Part shown: positions 46,110 through 55,294 of the stretch, piece after piece
Layout of the letters: each line of letters starts with the position of its first letter
Numbering within the stretch: the stretch's first letter is position 1
NCBI GenBank assembly: GCA_026075535.2
Contig: AP026546.1
Coordinates: 1,736,001-1,800,000, forward strand
Length of the DNA: 64,000 bases
From: Tricholoma matsutake
Lineage: Eukaryota; Basidiomycota; Agaricomycetes; Agaricales; Tricholomataceae
Reading direction: 5' to 3'
Notes under the pieces: model-generated
Databases searched by the model: none
What the model was told of the DNA's origin: nothing
The model's input: the letters and a program-made list of their open reading frames with translations, nothing else
Program-made: the position numbers and the translations under genes

Positions 46110-48032
46110 ATGTCTGATTCAGTATCCAGAATAAGGGGGAGATCGGGCGAAGCGATGGACGAGGGGAACCCTTCCAGAGCCGGTACGCCCAGAACTCCTG
46201 GCGACGATCCCATTGACTCTCTGCGGCCCTCTGGGGGCCGCAGATCCTCACAGATAGCACCTTCCGTGGGCCCTCATCGGTCCCAAAGAAGTTCTCCAAC
46301 TCCCTCCCCGTATGGGGCCGGAACGATCACACCTCGCGCACAGCGATTCAGCGTGCCGACACTATCTCCCAGGAGGGCCACAGCATCCCCTGCACCTCCT
46401 ACCACTCCGTCTACTCCTGCCTCCAGGTGGGGGGACGAAGCTACGACACCCAACCCCGAGCCCGTGATCCAAGACACGGTGATGGCAAGCGATGCGGACG
46501 ACGACTGGGCCGGTCCGACCACCTTTGCCCACGACCTTGGGGAATACGCTCAGGGATTCATAACTGTCCTTAACAGGACTGGAGCCCTACAACCTACTGC
46601 TGAACAGCGGCAGGAGATTGCAGAACAACTGGGGGCGGTGCTGTACGCAGCGACCACGGTTGGATTTCATCGCGACTCGGGGAACATGACCCTACGAAGA
46701 GCTATTGACAGGGCTGGCAGTGCAGGCAAACGACCTGCGACTACTGACCCCAACGACGTCCCAAGGACGGAACACCTGGAGGGATGGGATGGGCCACGCC
46801 CCCCCCCTCACAAATCTGCGAGGACACGAGGCCCAAGAGGGGCTCGACCTCTTCCTAAACCCCCAACAGGGGGCACTTCTTCGTCATGGGGCAGAGGACC
46901 TCCTCCCCCCGTGAACATGTCGACCAAGCCTTCGGGCAAGGGGACATTTGCTCAGGTTGCTCGCTTCCCTGGGGGGCGAGCACCTAACACATCCATGGAC
47001 GGCCTTGTGCGACTAGCCAAGGCCTTCCCTGAACTTCCAACCGACAAGCTAGCTGACATCCAGCAGCACGTCGGCCCATCCAGGCCCAAGGCTGCAAAGC
47101 CTTCGCCCACCGTCCACGGACCGTCTCGAAGACAGGTTCTCGTTCACGTTCGACCCCCCCTTGAGGAGGGAACGAACCCTGCTGACTTCCTGGACCACGT
47201 CCAGACGACTTTAGGACTTCACCACTCTAAACTAGTGGCGCAGTCTGCTACTATGCACGCCGGGAACCTCTCGGTGTCAACTGACGCAGTGGCCTCGGAC
47301 GAGGACCTGCGATGCTTCAAGGAGGCGGCCCACAAAGCCTTCCCCTACGCGCTCCAAATTGATGCAGCGCTACCGACGTCCACGTCCTACCTCAAGTTGG
47401 TAGACGTGCCCTACATCGCAAACGACAAGGCGATTACGCCCGATGTCGTCATAGCACACCTGGGGAAGTCAGGCATATCTGACCTCACTGTTCTGCAAGT
47501 CCCCCCACGAGTAGTCCGTGATTCGAGAATGTCGGACACGTGCACCGTCTACCTCAACGTCGCTGATTCGGTCAGCGGCGCACGAGCGAAAGCTCTTATC
47601 GGACGTGGCGTCCAATTCGGACGCTATGTCGCCTACGTTAGGGCAGCCAGGGCAAACCCTGGTCTCCCGCTATGCCAACGATGCTGGAAGTGGGGCCACC
47701 CCACCCCAGCATGCAGAGCTCCACAGTCGAAGTGTCCGATCTGTGCAGGCCCACACCGCAAGGAGCACCATCGTGCCCTAGCGGGGTGCTGTAAGGGAAA
47801 CGCCAAGGCGAACCCTCCCATCCCAGCTACCCCAGAGGGGGTAGCATGTCCTCACCCGGCTAGGTGCTTGAACTGCCGGAAGAACCACGCATCCGACGAT
47901 CGTCGATGCAATTTCTGGCGACATCGCTTTGATCGCGACTGGATCAAGGCTCGCTACGACGAGGTGAGTGCGAGATGCAACTCTCGCTCTCCTCCTACTT
48001 ACCATCCCGCAGGACGCGGTGGCCGAACGTAA
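46110..48032 (+). CDS. LINE ORF1, zinc-knuckle nucleic-acid-binding protein
   Basis: 640 residues from the first ATG (MSDSVSRIRG) of an open frame that extends upstream to 45969 without another ATG; a non-ATG start would add residues. The N-terminal half is disordered, rich in Pro/Ser/Thr/Arg. A globular middle (about 330-510) starts RRQVLVHVRPPLEEG. Three Cys/His knuckles follow: CQRCWKWGHPTPAC (about 521), CPICAGPHRKEHH (about 542) and CLNCRKNHASDDRRC (about 585). Such proteins bind LINE RNA and form the transposition particle. The TAA stop at 48030-48032 directly touches the ATG of ORF2. No frameshift was seen. Confidence 0.85.
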   Translation: MSDSVSRIRGRSGEAMDEGNPSRAGTPRTPGDDPIDSLRPSGGRRSSQIAPSVGPHRSQRSSPTPSPYGAGTITPRAQRFSVPTLSPRRATASPAPPTTPSTPASRWGDEATTPNPEPVIQDTVMASDADDDWAGPTTFAHDLGEYAQGFITVLNRTGALQPTAEQRQEIAEQLGAVLYAATTVGFHRDSGNMTLRRAIDRAGSAGKRPATTDPNDVPRTEHLEGWDGPRPPPHKSARTRGPRGARPLPKPPTGGTSSSWGRGPPPPVNMSTKPSGKGTFAQVARFPGGRAPNTSMDGLVRLAKAFPELPTDKLADIQQHVGPSRPKAAKPSPTVHGPSRRQVLVHVRPPLEEGTNPADFLDHVQTTLGLHHSKLVAQSATMHAGNLSVSTDAVASDEDLRCFKEAAHKAFPYALQIDAALPTSTSYLKLVDVPYIANDKAITPDVVIAHLGKSGISDLTVLQVPPRVVRDSRMSDTCTVYLNVADSVSGARAKALIGRGVQFGRYVAYVRAARANPGLPLCQRCWKWGHPTPACRAPQSKCPICAGPHRKEHHRALAGCCKGNAKANPPIPATPEGVACPHPARCLNCRKNHASDDRRCNFWRHRFDRDWIKARYDEVSARCNSRSPPTYHPAGRGGRT

Positions 48033-51000
48033 ATGAGGGACAGACTTAGATCTACCCCCCAGCTACGCGTATTTAGTCAAAATGTAAACAGAAACTGGGG
48101 TTACATGGACTCGTTACTGGCAGATTTCGTAGATGACTATGATTTGCTCTTCATTCAAGAGCCTCCTTGGCGATTAATAAGACACGCCCCCTCTGCCCAC
48201 AACAGGGAAGGGGACGAAGTTATAGGTGCACCGATGAGCCCTAATTGGGGAACCCTGGTGCGCCCTTCGGGAATCGACTCCCCTCCACGCGTTGCTGTCT
48301 ATTTCGCGAACAGCATCGCTAATCTAAGACCTGGTCTCAGACGAGATCTGATCGATGATCGTGACATCCTTCTCTTCTCACTGGGAATAGGGGAAGATGT
48401 CATACTACTTGCTAACGTCTACTCGGATAGCCAACACTCAGCCATTATGCTCTTGTTCGAGAACGTCATGCTGATTCCTCGCCTACACTTCATGTGTGGC
48501 GACTTCAACGTGAGACATGCCTCCTGGGACCCCCAGGGGCCTGAACACTCTATTCACGCTGACCACTTAATGGAAACGGCTACGGCATTAGGCCTGACTA
48601 GGGCTCTCCCGGTAGTGGAGGGCCCTACCCACTTCCCCCCACAACAGGGCCTTCATCCCACGGTGATCGACCTGATGTTCGTACCTACAAATCTCAGATT
48701 TGTACTATACTGCGAAATCGTACCTGAAGCCAGGGGAATGTCTGACCACGCCCCCCTGACGTTAGTTCTACCTGGTCCGGGATCTCTGATTCCGGTTACC
48801 AAGTGGTCCATCAAAAAAGGATCCGAGGAGGAAGCATCCTATCGGGATGCGGTCTCCTCCGCTCTAACTCCGTGGCTTAACTGGCATGGAAATACTTCGG
48901 CAGAGATCGATGAGGTCGTTTCGGCGATATCAACGATCTTAAACAAGGCATGGGAAAACCATGCCAAGGAATCCCGCCTCGGCAAGTCGTCCAAAGGCTG
49001 GTGGACGGACGAATGCAGTGGTGCCCTAGACGCTTACAGAGCCTCTCGAGACGAGGGAGACTGGAAGCTCTATAGGAAAGTCATGCGACACGCAAAGCGC
49101 GACTTTTTCGACGACCGTATCCAGGAAGTGGCTACGATGAACAGACGACCCTGGGACTTGATGTCTTGGACTCGTCAGCGCAACCTCCCGTCATACGAGG
49201 CGATCTCCTATCGGGGAGAACCTTGCAATGATCTGGACTCCCTGTGGGCGGCCCTTGATGGGTCCTATAACGCTGCCTCAGATCGAGTGGTCGATCTGAG
49301 CATTCTCGATCAACTTGATCCAGTGCCTGAAAGGGCCTGGATCTCGTTCTCCGTTACGGAAATGAAAGAGGCGCTAAACGCGTGCTCTTCCCGTTCCGCT
49401 CCAGGTCCTGATCATGTTACGTGGTCCCACCTCAAACACTGGTGTAGCAATCCAGAAGTGGCAGGGCTCATCACCCGCATTGCTGAGGCGTGCATCACCG
49501 CTGGCCACTGGCCAACCCACTTCAAGGAATCCCTGTCGGTTATTATCCCGAAACCAGGGAAACCTAATTATTCTACCCCTAAGTCGTTCAGGCCCATCAT
49601 GCTCCTGAACACTTTGGGGAAACTAGTCGAAAAGATGCTGTCTAGGCGACTTCAGTTCGACGGGGTCGCACACGAGGCCTTCGAGCAAAACCAATTCGGA
49701 GGTGTCGCCCAGCGTTCCACTGAGGACGCAGGGATTTACCTTACCCACCTGATTAGAGCAGGATGGGCCAAGGGGCTCAAAACGAGCGTTGTCGCTTTCG
49801 ACATCGCTCAGTTCTTCCCCTCCCTGAACCACCAGGTTCTGTTGGAGATCATTTCGCGGTCGGGGTTTCCTGCGCTAGTAGTAAACTTCTTCCGTTCATA
49901 TTTAGTAGGTCGCAAGACGACCTACAAATGGAACACTTTCTCATCAGGCTCCTTTGCAGCTGATGTGGGAGTGGGACAAGGTTCCGCCTTGTCCCCTGTC
50001 TTATCGGCGCTATACCTGACGCCCATCATGAAGCTCTTCAGAAGAAGCGAAATCGGCAGAGATGTCGATCTCATGTCCTATGTGGACGATGGCACTCTCA
50101 TCGCCCGCTCTCCACAGCTAGAGGATAACCTCCCCCTGCTAAAAAAAGCGTACGGCTGGATATTCCAGGCGTTCACTTCCCTCGGGCTTGTCCTTGAACA
50201 TGACAAGTCTGAAATCTTTCACTTCTCAAGGGCGAGGAGATTCACTCCCTTACCCATCGATCTCGGCTTTGCCCCGTACACGGGCAACACCCCCCTCAAA
50301 CCCAAGGTTACCTGGAGGTACCTCGGCTTTTTCTTTGACCGCAAACTCTCCTTCAAGGAGCACACGCAATTCTACTCCACCAAAGCCCTTACCACCGCAA
50401 GGGCAATGGGAATGCTCGGCAACTCTGTCAGGGGATTAACTCCCATGCAGAAACGCCTTCTCTACCGTTCATGCGTTGTGCCTATCATGACGTATGGACT
50501 GAGACTCTGGCACTTCAAAGGCGCTCGCGTCAAGGGTGTCATCAAAACTTTGGCCCAGGTGCAGTCCATCGCTGTGTGCTGGATCCTTGGTGCATTCAGA
50601 ACCACCCCCATCAGTGGGCTGGAAAGTATCGCTGGACTGCTGCCTATGCAGCTGTTACTGCGTCATCTGGTCGACAGAGGGGTATTTAGGACCCCCCTAT
50701 TGGCTCCATCACACCCCCTAAGAGCAATCTTAGGGCCTAATCACGTCGGCACCACCCATTCTCATGAGCTAGGACTCTGGGGAGGGAACGTGCTCGACAC
50801 ACTCACCTTGCAAGGGCCGTCTGTCGCTTCGGCTGCAGCCTTGGCCCTCGTACCGGGCGATGAATTCGACCCCTTTGGGGAAGAAAACACACCTGGAAAC
50901 AGAGTGAAGGATTTATTCCCCACTCGTTTTTCCTCTCATCGCCTCACCTCTAAGGAGGATGGAGCGAGGAATTCTTACAGGAGTGACCTCGACAAGGCCT

Positions 51001-51899
51001 GGGCTTCGGCCCAGGTTGAGGATGACACTCTCGTCGTTGCAGTGGACGCTTCGGTGCCCACAGATGCTAGATTTCAAGCTGTCGCCTGCGCTCTTGTCTT
51101 CGGACAGGGAGAACAGGTGGATCGCGTTGTCTCAGCCTCTGGGAGGAGAACCCCCCCGGAAGTCGAACTTTTCGCTCTCCAACTAGGCGTATCCGCTGCG
51201 TGCAGCAGGGGATGCAAAAAGTTGGTGATCTTTTCGGATTCTACTACGGGCATTGAGTCCCTAATAGATCCAAAACCACGTTCTGGGCAAATCTTCGCCC
51301 TGGACGCTTGTCGCTCCCTTCGTCCCTGGCTAGCTGGGGGCGAGGAGAGAAACATCACATTCTGGCACGTCCCCTCGAAATTCGAGTGGAACGTGCACAA
51401 GATGGCTCATGATGTAGCTACATCTACCAAGATCTCCGTGGGCAGACACCCGCGGACGTCTTTAGACTACCTTAAAAATCAGGTCGAAAAGGCCGTTTGT
51501 AAGGATTGGCACACCCGGTTCGCAGACCCGGCGTATCGTGGCCGGCACTTCTACCAACTCAAAGGAGTGGGTGGAAAACTGGTACTACCCTCGACCCACA
51601 AAGGTGGGCCCTGGCTGAAAGTTATGGGGAACAACACTATGACTTCCCGTTCAACTCGTATGATTACTGGCCATGCTCCTATAGGGGAGTATCGTCAACG
51701 TCTGTCCCTCGACGGGGAATACCAATGCTGGTGCCTTGGTCCTGACATACAAACTCGGGACCATCTGCTACGCGTCTGCCCCAAGGTGGACCGCAAAGAT
51801 ACTCATGCAAGCCCCGACACTGTCGAAGGCTTCCACGAATTTATGGACAATAATCCTGCACTAGGATCGTTCAACTCACTTGCGTGGGATCCAGGATAG
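48033..51899 (+). CDS. LINE ORF2: endonuclease, reverse transcriptase, RNase H
   Basis: 1288 residues, fully open. The APE-type endonuclease spans about 1-245: SQNVNRN, FIQEPPW with the metal-binding Glu, CGDFNVRH (about 155), IDLMFV, SDHAPL (about 236). The reverse transcriptase has IIPKPGKP..FRPI, FDIAQFFPSL, GQGSALSPVLSALYL and the catalytic YVDD at 683-686. RNase H near 1000-1130 has VDAS, VELFAL, FSDS and HKMAHD, supplying Asp, Glu, Asp, Asp. The C-terminus has a CWC ... H ... C finger-like motif. The enzyme nicks target DNA and copies the RNA from its 3' end (target-primed reverse transcription). Its start touches the ORF1 stop (TAAATG), suggesting reinitiation. Confidence 0.92.
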   Translation: MRDRLRSTPQLRVFSQNVNRNWGYMDSLLADFVDDYDLLFIQEPPWRLIRHAPSAHNREGDEVIGAPMSPNWGTLVRPSGIDSPPRVAVYFANSIANLRPGLRRDLIDDRDILLFSLGIGEDVILLANVYSDSQHSAIMLLFENVMLIPRLHFMCGDFNVRHASWDPQGPEHSIHADHLMETATALGLTRALPVVEGPTHFPPQQGLHPTVIDLMFVPTNLRFVLYCEIVPEARGMSDHAPLTLVLPGPGSLIPVTKWSIKKGSEEEASYRDAVSSALTPWLNWHGNTSAEIDEVVSAISTILNKAWENHAKESRLGKSSKGWWTDECSGALDAYRASRDEGDWKLYRKVMRHAKRDFFDDRIQEVATMNRRPWDLMSWTRQRNLPSYEAISYRGEPCNDLDSLWAALDGSYNAASDRVVDLSILDQLDPVPERAWISFSVTEMKEALNACSSRSAPGPDHVTWSHLKHWCSNPEVAGLITRIAEACITAGHWPTHFKESLSVIIPKPGKPNYSTPKSFRPIMLLNTLGKLVEKMLSRRLQFDGVAHEAFEQNQFGGVAQRSTEDAGIYLTHLIRAGWAKGLKTSVVAFDIAQFFPSLNHQVLLEIISRSGFPALVVNFFRSYLVGRKTTYKWNTFSSGSFAADVGVGQGSALSPVLSALYLTPIMKLFRRSEIGRDVDLMSYVDDGTLIARSPQLEDNLPLLKKAYGWIFQAFTSLGLVLEHDKSEIFHFSRARRFTPLPIDLGFAPYTGNTPLKPKVTWRYLGFFFDRKLSFKEHTQFYSTKALTTARAMGMLGNSVRGLTPMQKRLLYRSCVVPIMTYGLRLWHFKGARVKGVIKTLAQVQSIAVCWILGAFRTTPISGLESIAGLLPMQLLLRHLVDRGVFRTPLLAPSHPLRAILGPNHVGTTHSHELGLWGGNVLDTLTLQGPSVASAAALALVPGDEFDPFGEENTPGNRVKDLFPTRFSSHRLTSKEDGARNSYRSDLDKAWASAQVEDDTLVVAVDASVPTDARFQAVACALVFGQGEQVDRVVSASGRRTPPEVELFALQLGVSAACSRGCKKLVIFSDSTTGIESLIDPKPRSGQIFALDACRSLRPWLAGGEERNITFWHVPSKFEWNVHKMAHDVATSTKISVGRHPRTSLDYLKNQVEKAVCKDWHTRFADPAYRGRHFYQLKGVGGKLVLPSTHKGGPWLKVMGNNTMTSRSTRMITGHAPIGEYRQRLSLDGEYQCWCLGPDIQTRDHLLRVCPKVDRKDTHASPDTVEGFHEFMDNNPALGSFNSLAWDPG

Positions 51900-52423
51900 G
51901 CTGTGCGCGCAGGGCGTATGACCCCCGTCTGGTTCTAGCTAGTGTTATCGGTATGTCGGGGTGGCCGTAGGGCACCAGACGAGTCTGTTAACCCTCATAA
52001 AGGGGGCCCACCCGTGTTCAGGAGCGACTGTCAGGGAGGGGGGACACGAACCTAGATACCGGTTCGGGGAGGCGCCTGAGCGCTTTCAGATCCACTGTCG
52101 GTTGCGCGCTACAGCTTCGACGCTGACTGCGCCCTCCTTTCCGAGCTGGGAGGCTCACGTCGGGGCGGCAATATCCCCTAAATCTTGCACACATACCCGT
52201 AGGGATTCGGAGAACACGACATCGTCAAGCTCGGGTTGTCGGTACGCCACCACTGGCAAGTCCGTTTACTCGATAAAGGGGGCCCCCTTAGTAGTCATTG
52301 CAGCTATCCAGGTGGTTGGTGCGAAGATTAGCAGGAGGAGGACTTGGGCTGGGCGTAGTGTACTTCGTTTGTATGTCTCTACCGCGGACTGCGATCGGGC
52401 GCCGCGTTATAAACTCTTGACCC
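51900..52423 (+). promoter_or_regulatory. LINE 3' UTR with terminal recognition tail
   Basis: Non-coding 3' region of the LINE. The last 40 nt (52384-52423) start GCGGACTGCG, include CCGCGTTATAAA and end in poly(A), nearly the same as the element X tail at 44383-44421. In LINEs with SINE partners, such a tail is what the reverse transcriptase recognises. Confidence 0.65.
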
Positions 52424-52445
52424 AAAAAAAAAAAAAAAAAAAAAA

Positions 52446-53135
52446 TCCGGCAGCTGCTAGTTCTGCCGACATTGGCTCGGACAATCGCCAGGTGGTTGTG
52501 AATAGTTCCCATGCCATCTGGCGCCATGCATTCCTCTCTATGAGCGGAACGGTGGATACTTGGATGGTACCGACGAAAATCGTCATAGCCTCCAGTAAAT
52601 GTAGAAAGCCATGAGAGGTGGACATTATGTCCACCCTCTCATCTCTCGACAACGGAGGCTCATCCTCCACCAACTCTGGGATGGCAGATGAACCCAGTGA
52701 TGTGGGGAGGGGCGGCGCAGATTGCTCCTGCTGCCCCTCTGGATAGAGGAGCTCAGCGATGCCGAGCTCTTGATTGTTGTTGGCCTCGAGCCCAAGCTCG
52801 AGAGCCAAATCATGCACCTCATCGGCTATCACTTGTGATGCCAAGAAGCAGTTTATCGTCTCCTGCGAGGCTAGCTCGGTGAGACCCAGAATGAATTCGA
52901 TGTCTCCGCCGGTGGCAGAGCCGTCATCGTCGTCTGGCAGGTCGGAGGAGTCATCCTCCGCCCAAAGATTGTGGAACTGGTTAGCCACATCAGAGTCCCA
53001 TCCGCTCAGGGAGACGTGTCCGAACTCTGGGAGGTAGTTGTCGTCGAAGTCTGCGAAGTCGGTGTTTGTGTATAGGAGGGGGTTGCCATGAGCCGCCTGG
53101 TGTCAAGTTCGCGCTCTACGGTTTGCAGAGGGCAT
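52446..53135 (-). pseudogene. Element X protein, diverged copy D
   Basis: Starts at 53135 (MPSANRRART), followed by TGA at 53105-53103 where Arg (CGA) is plausible, then LLYTNTDFADFDDNYLPEF, an acidic DLPDDDDGSA stretch, an ELASQETINCFLA helix, IPELVEDEPPLS and a core NAWRQMAWELFTTTWRLSE ending MSAELAAA. The N-terminal half shares little with copies A/E/G, but the IPELVEDE block and the core are almost the same, which defines the conserved domain of the family. It is cut short by the LINE tail and one stop. Confidence 0.65.
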
Positions 53136-53912
53136 TGAGGATGATTTAGCACAAGTAGATGACGGTAGAAGTCAAGATATGTAGCGTGATAACGATAACA
53201 GATGGTCCCTTATCTCAATTCCGGGTCCACCCGACACAGCCTCCCGACGCTCCGAGGGGGCAGGCAGGCCGCAAATCCTGCTGCCGATTGGGAGGGACGA
53301 TTGAACCCGGTTCCAAACACCTTAAGGGTGTGAGTGCCGGAGGTAAAGAGTCGGTGGTGAATAGCGGCCACCAGAGCGTCGACCTAGCCACCAGGGGGCA
53401 CCATCGCCCGGCCCCTTTTAACGATGGTGTATTCCAATAGGTAGTCAGTGTAGCAGGTCTCTAGATGTAGAAACTCACACAGCATGGAGGTAGGAAGCCT
53501 CCCAGACGACCCACAATCCAGTGAATATGTCCCTCCTCCTGAACCAGACCTCCCCCAGCTAAACGAATGCGACGACTTGGGCGAGCATTGAAGTAGGCAT
53601 CCCACACCCACTCTAAGCCCCCATAGGGGCCCAGACTACTCTTTCATTGCCAGCACTCACCTAACCAGGATCCTCGAAGCCCAGGAGAACGAGACGAATA
53701 GCAGACACTGTCAAAAACAGTGACCGGGGCATCCACAGAGATCGGATGGACAGATCTCTTAGCAAATCAGGGCAGGCCTGGAGACGCCGAGAGCGTTCGT
53801 GATGGCAAAATCCGATCGAAAATCGGACCAAAATTGAAGTGTCGACGTCGCGTGCAACGTTGAGCAGAGGTGTTTACCACTATTTATGGTGGTTGTAACA
53901 AGTCAAGGAGCG
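52446..53912 (-). mobile_element. Element X copy D (minus strand, diverged, 3'-truncated)
   Basis: The minus-strand 5' end at 53912 begins CGCTCCTTGACTTGTTACAA. The leader matches copy A closely, but the ORF is much more diverged, which marks a second subfamily or a recombinant. The copy stops inside its ORF at 52446, where the LINE poly(A) tail abuts it; the trailer and tail are missing. Confidence 0.75.
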
Positions 53913-55294
53913 TGCGACGATCCTGCATACTTATTCCAGGTTATTGGTTACCGTTGAACAGACGGTAAAGGTATGGACCCGCAACCCCAAGAGGGAGACG
54001 GTCTTGTTACACTCACTGTGGTAAACTGCCCTCGGGTAAGCTACTCCTAGTACTTAAGCGTCTTAGGGAAGATGGTAGTATGGTGGACCCTGTGAAGTTT
54101 CAAGATTCAGACGCGTTGATGTTAGTAGGGTAAGTGCCCTACCATTTGCCGATGCAGTAAGCAGCTGCTAACCAATAATGATAACATAGTTCTTTCAGAC
54201 AAATAAACAATTGTCTCACGGACATTGTACGAAGTAATTTTTCGCACACTGATTCCTAGGGGATCACTTATAGCTTAAGTGGTTAACCCAAACCCTAACC
54301 GTGAGTCTTAATGCTTAATCGTATTAAATATCAGTTGGATAACTAATTTACTTTAGCTAACCCAAACTCTAACCCTAAACCCTAAACGGGAACCCCTAAA
54401 AAGGAACCCTAAAGGTGTTTATGTTAGCCTACGGCATCGGGACGTCGGGAATGGGCGGGTCGGAGTGCTCACCGCTGTATGCCACTTTGTTGTGGCGGCG
54501 GGGGGTAGTCGGGATTGCACGGATATGCCTTGCTTAGGCTCGGTATATAAGTATTTTTCTTATCTGCTTATCTTTCTATATTTAGAGAAAACTCCCATTG
54601 GCTTCGGCTTGCTTGGTAAAGTTTTCTATTTTTAGAAACTTTTGATTGGCCATTCGGCGATCGGTAAGCGTTCTTTATAATAATGATGACTGATTATTGT
54701 TTATGGCCGAGGCCGTGATTTAAATCACCCTCGGTGTTTGTCATGCTGATTCTTATCAGCGCGAGATATTCGGACCCGAAGAGCTTATAAAAGCGAAACA
54801 GGATGCACTAGGATAACCCAGTGCCTGTCGTCCTTCACAACTCGCATACTCTTCTGTAGGTAGTAGTACACACCACCCTAACCCTAAGGGTTGATCTCCA
54901 ACTTGGAATTTACTGTCATGTCCTCATCTACCTCGTATAGTAAGAACTAATCTTTTCAAAGTGGTGGATGCTGACAATCAGTCATCATAGAGTCCAAGAA
55001 TACTTGCCTCGCATGTGCCTGCCCAATTCCTGATCCCCATATTGAACTGGGAATTCTAGTGGCAAATCCAATCTTGCCCTAAGCCTGCACCCACACCTTG
55101 GCTTGATCATGCTCTTCATTTTCACTTGCCTCTTCTGGCATTGATACTTGCCTACCCACATGGGTGCATGTGTAGGATCACTCCCCCACTCCCACAAACA
55201 CTGTGCCCAGTCCTCACCCCCCCCCCACACACACATCACCATTGCCAGGGCAATCTCCCCATCGAACACACCTTTCCCCCTTGGCCTATCCTCA
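53913..55294. other. Gene-free segment with telomere-like repeats
   Basis: No gene is supported. Short CCCTAA-type runs occur at 54284-54300, 54357-54415 and 54874-54890. A TATATAAG box lies near 54551, and TGTTAGCC at 54420 resembles the start of a gypsy LTR; the 54420-54900 stretch could be a solo LTR, but no matching CA end is certain. The right part (54985-55290) is ordinary AT/GC-mixed sequence where the poly(T) of copy C begins. Confidence 0.45.
54284..54415. repeat. Interstitial telomere-like repeats
   Basis: Contains taacccaaaccctaacc (54284-54300), ctctaaccctaaaccctaaa (54367-54386) and further aaccctaaa units to 54415. CCCTAA/TTAGGG is the usual fungal telomere repeat. Degenerate and short, so not a functional telomere. 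Confidence 0.6.

Larger units (their letters stand above)
45969..52445 (+). mobile_element. Tad1-like LINE, near-complete copy
   Basis: Non-LTR retrotransposon with ORF1 (zinc-knuckle RNA-binding protein), ORF2 (endonuclease, reverse transcriptase, RNase H), a ~520 bp 3' UTR and a 22 A tail (52424-52445). Both ORFs are open, so it may be intact and recently active. The 5' boundary is uncertain; 45969 is simply where the ORF1 frame opens. The tail runs directly into an inverted, truncated copy of element X. An RNase H domain after the RT and an APE-type endonuclease fit the Tad/I-type LINE clades seen in fungi. Confidence 0.85.

Noticed and set aside
45760..46299. Minus-strand ORF of 179 residues overlapping the LINE 5' end
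   Set aside because: Antisense to ORF1, no motifs, and it ends in unrelated leader; a shadow frame.
54420..54900. Definite solo LTR
   Set aside because: A TGTTAGCC start and a TATA box are present, but no matching CA terminus or target duplication could be fixed.
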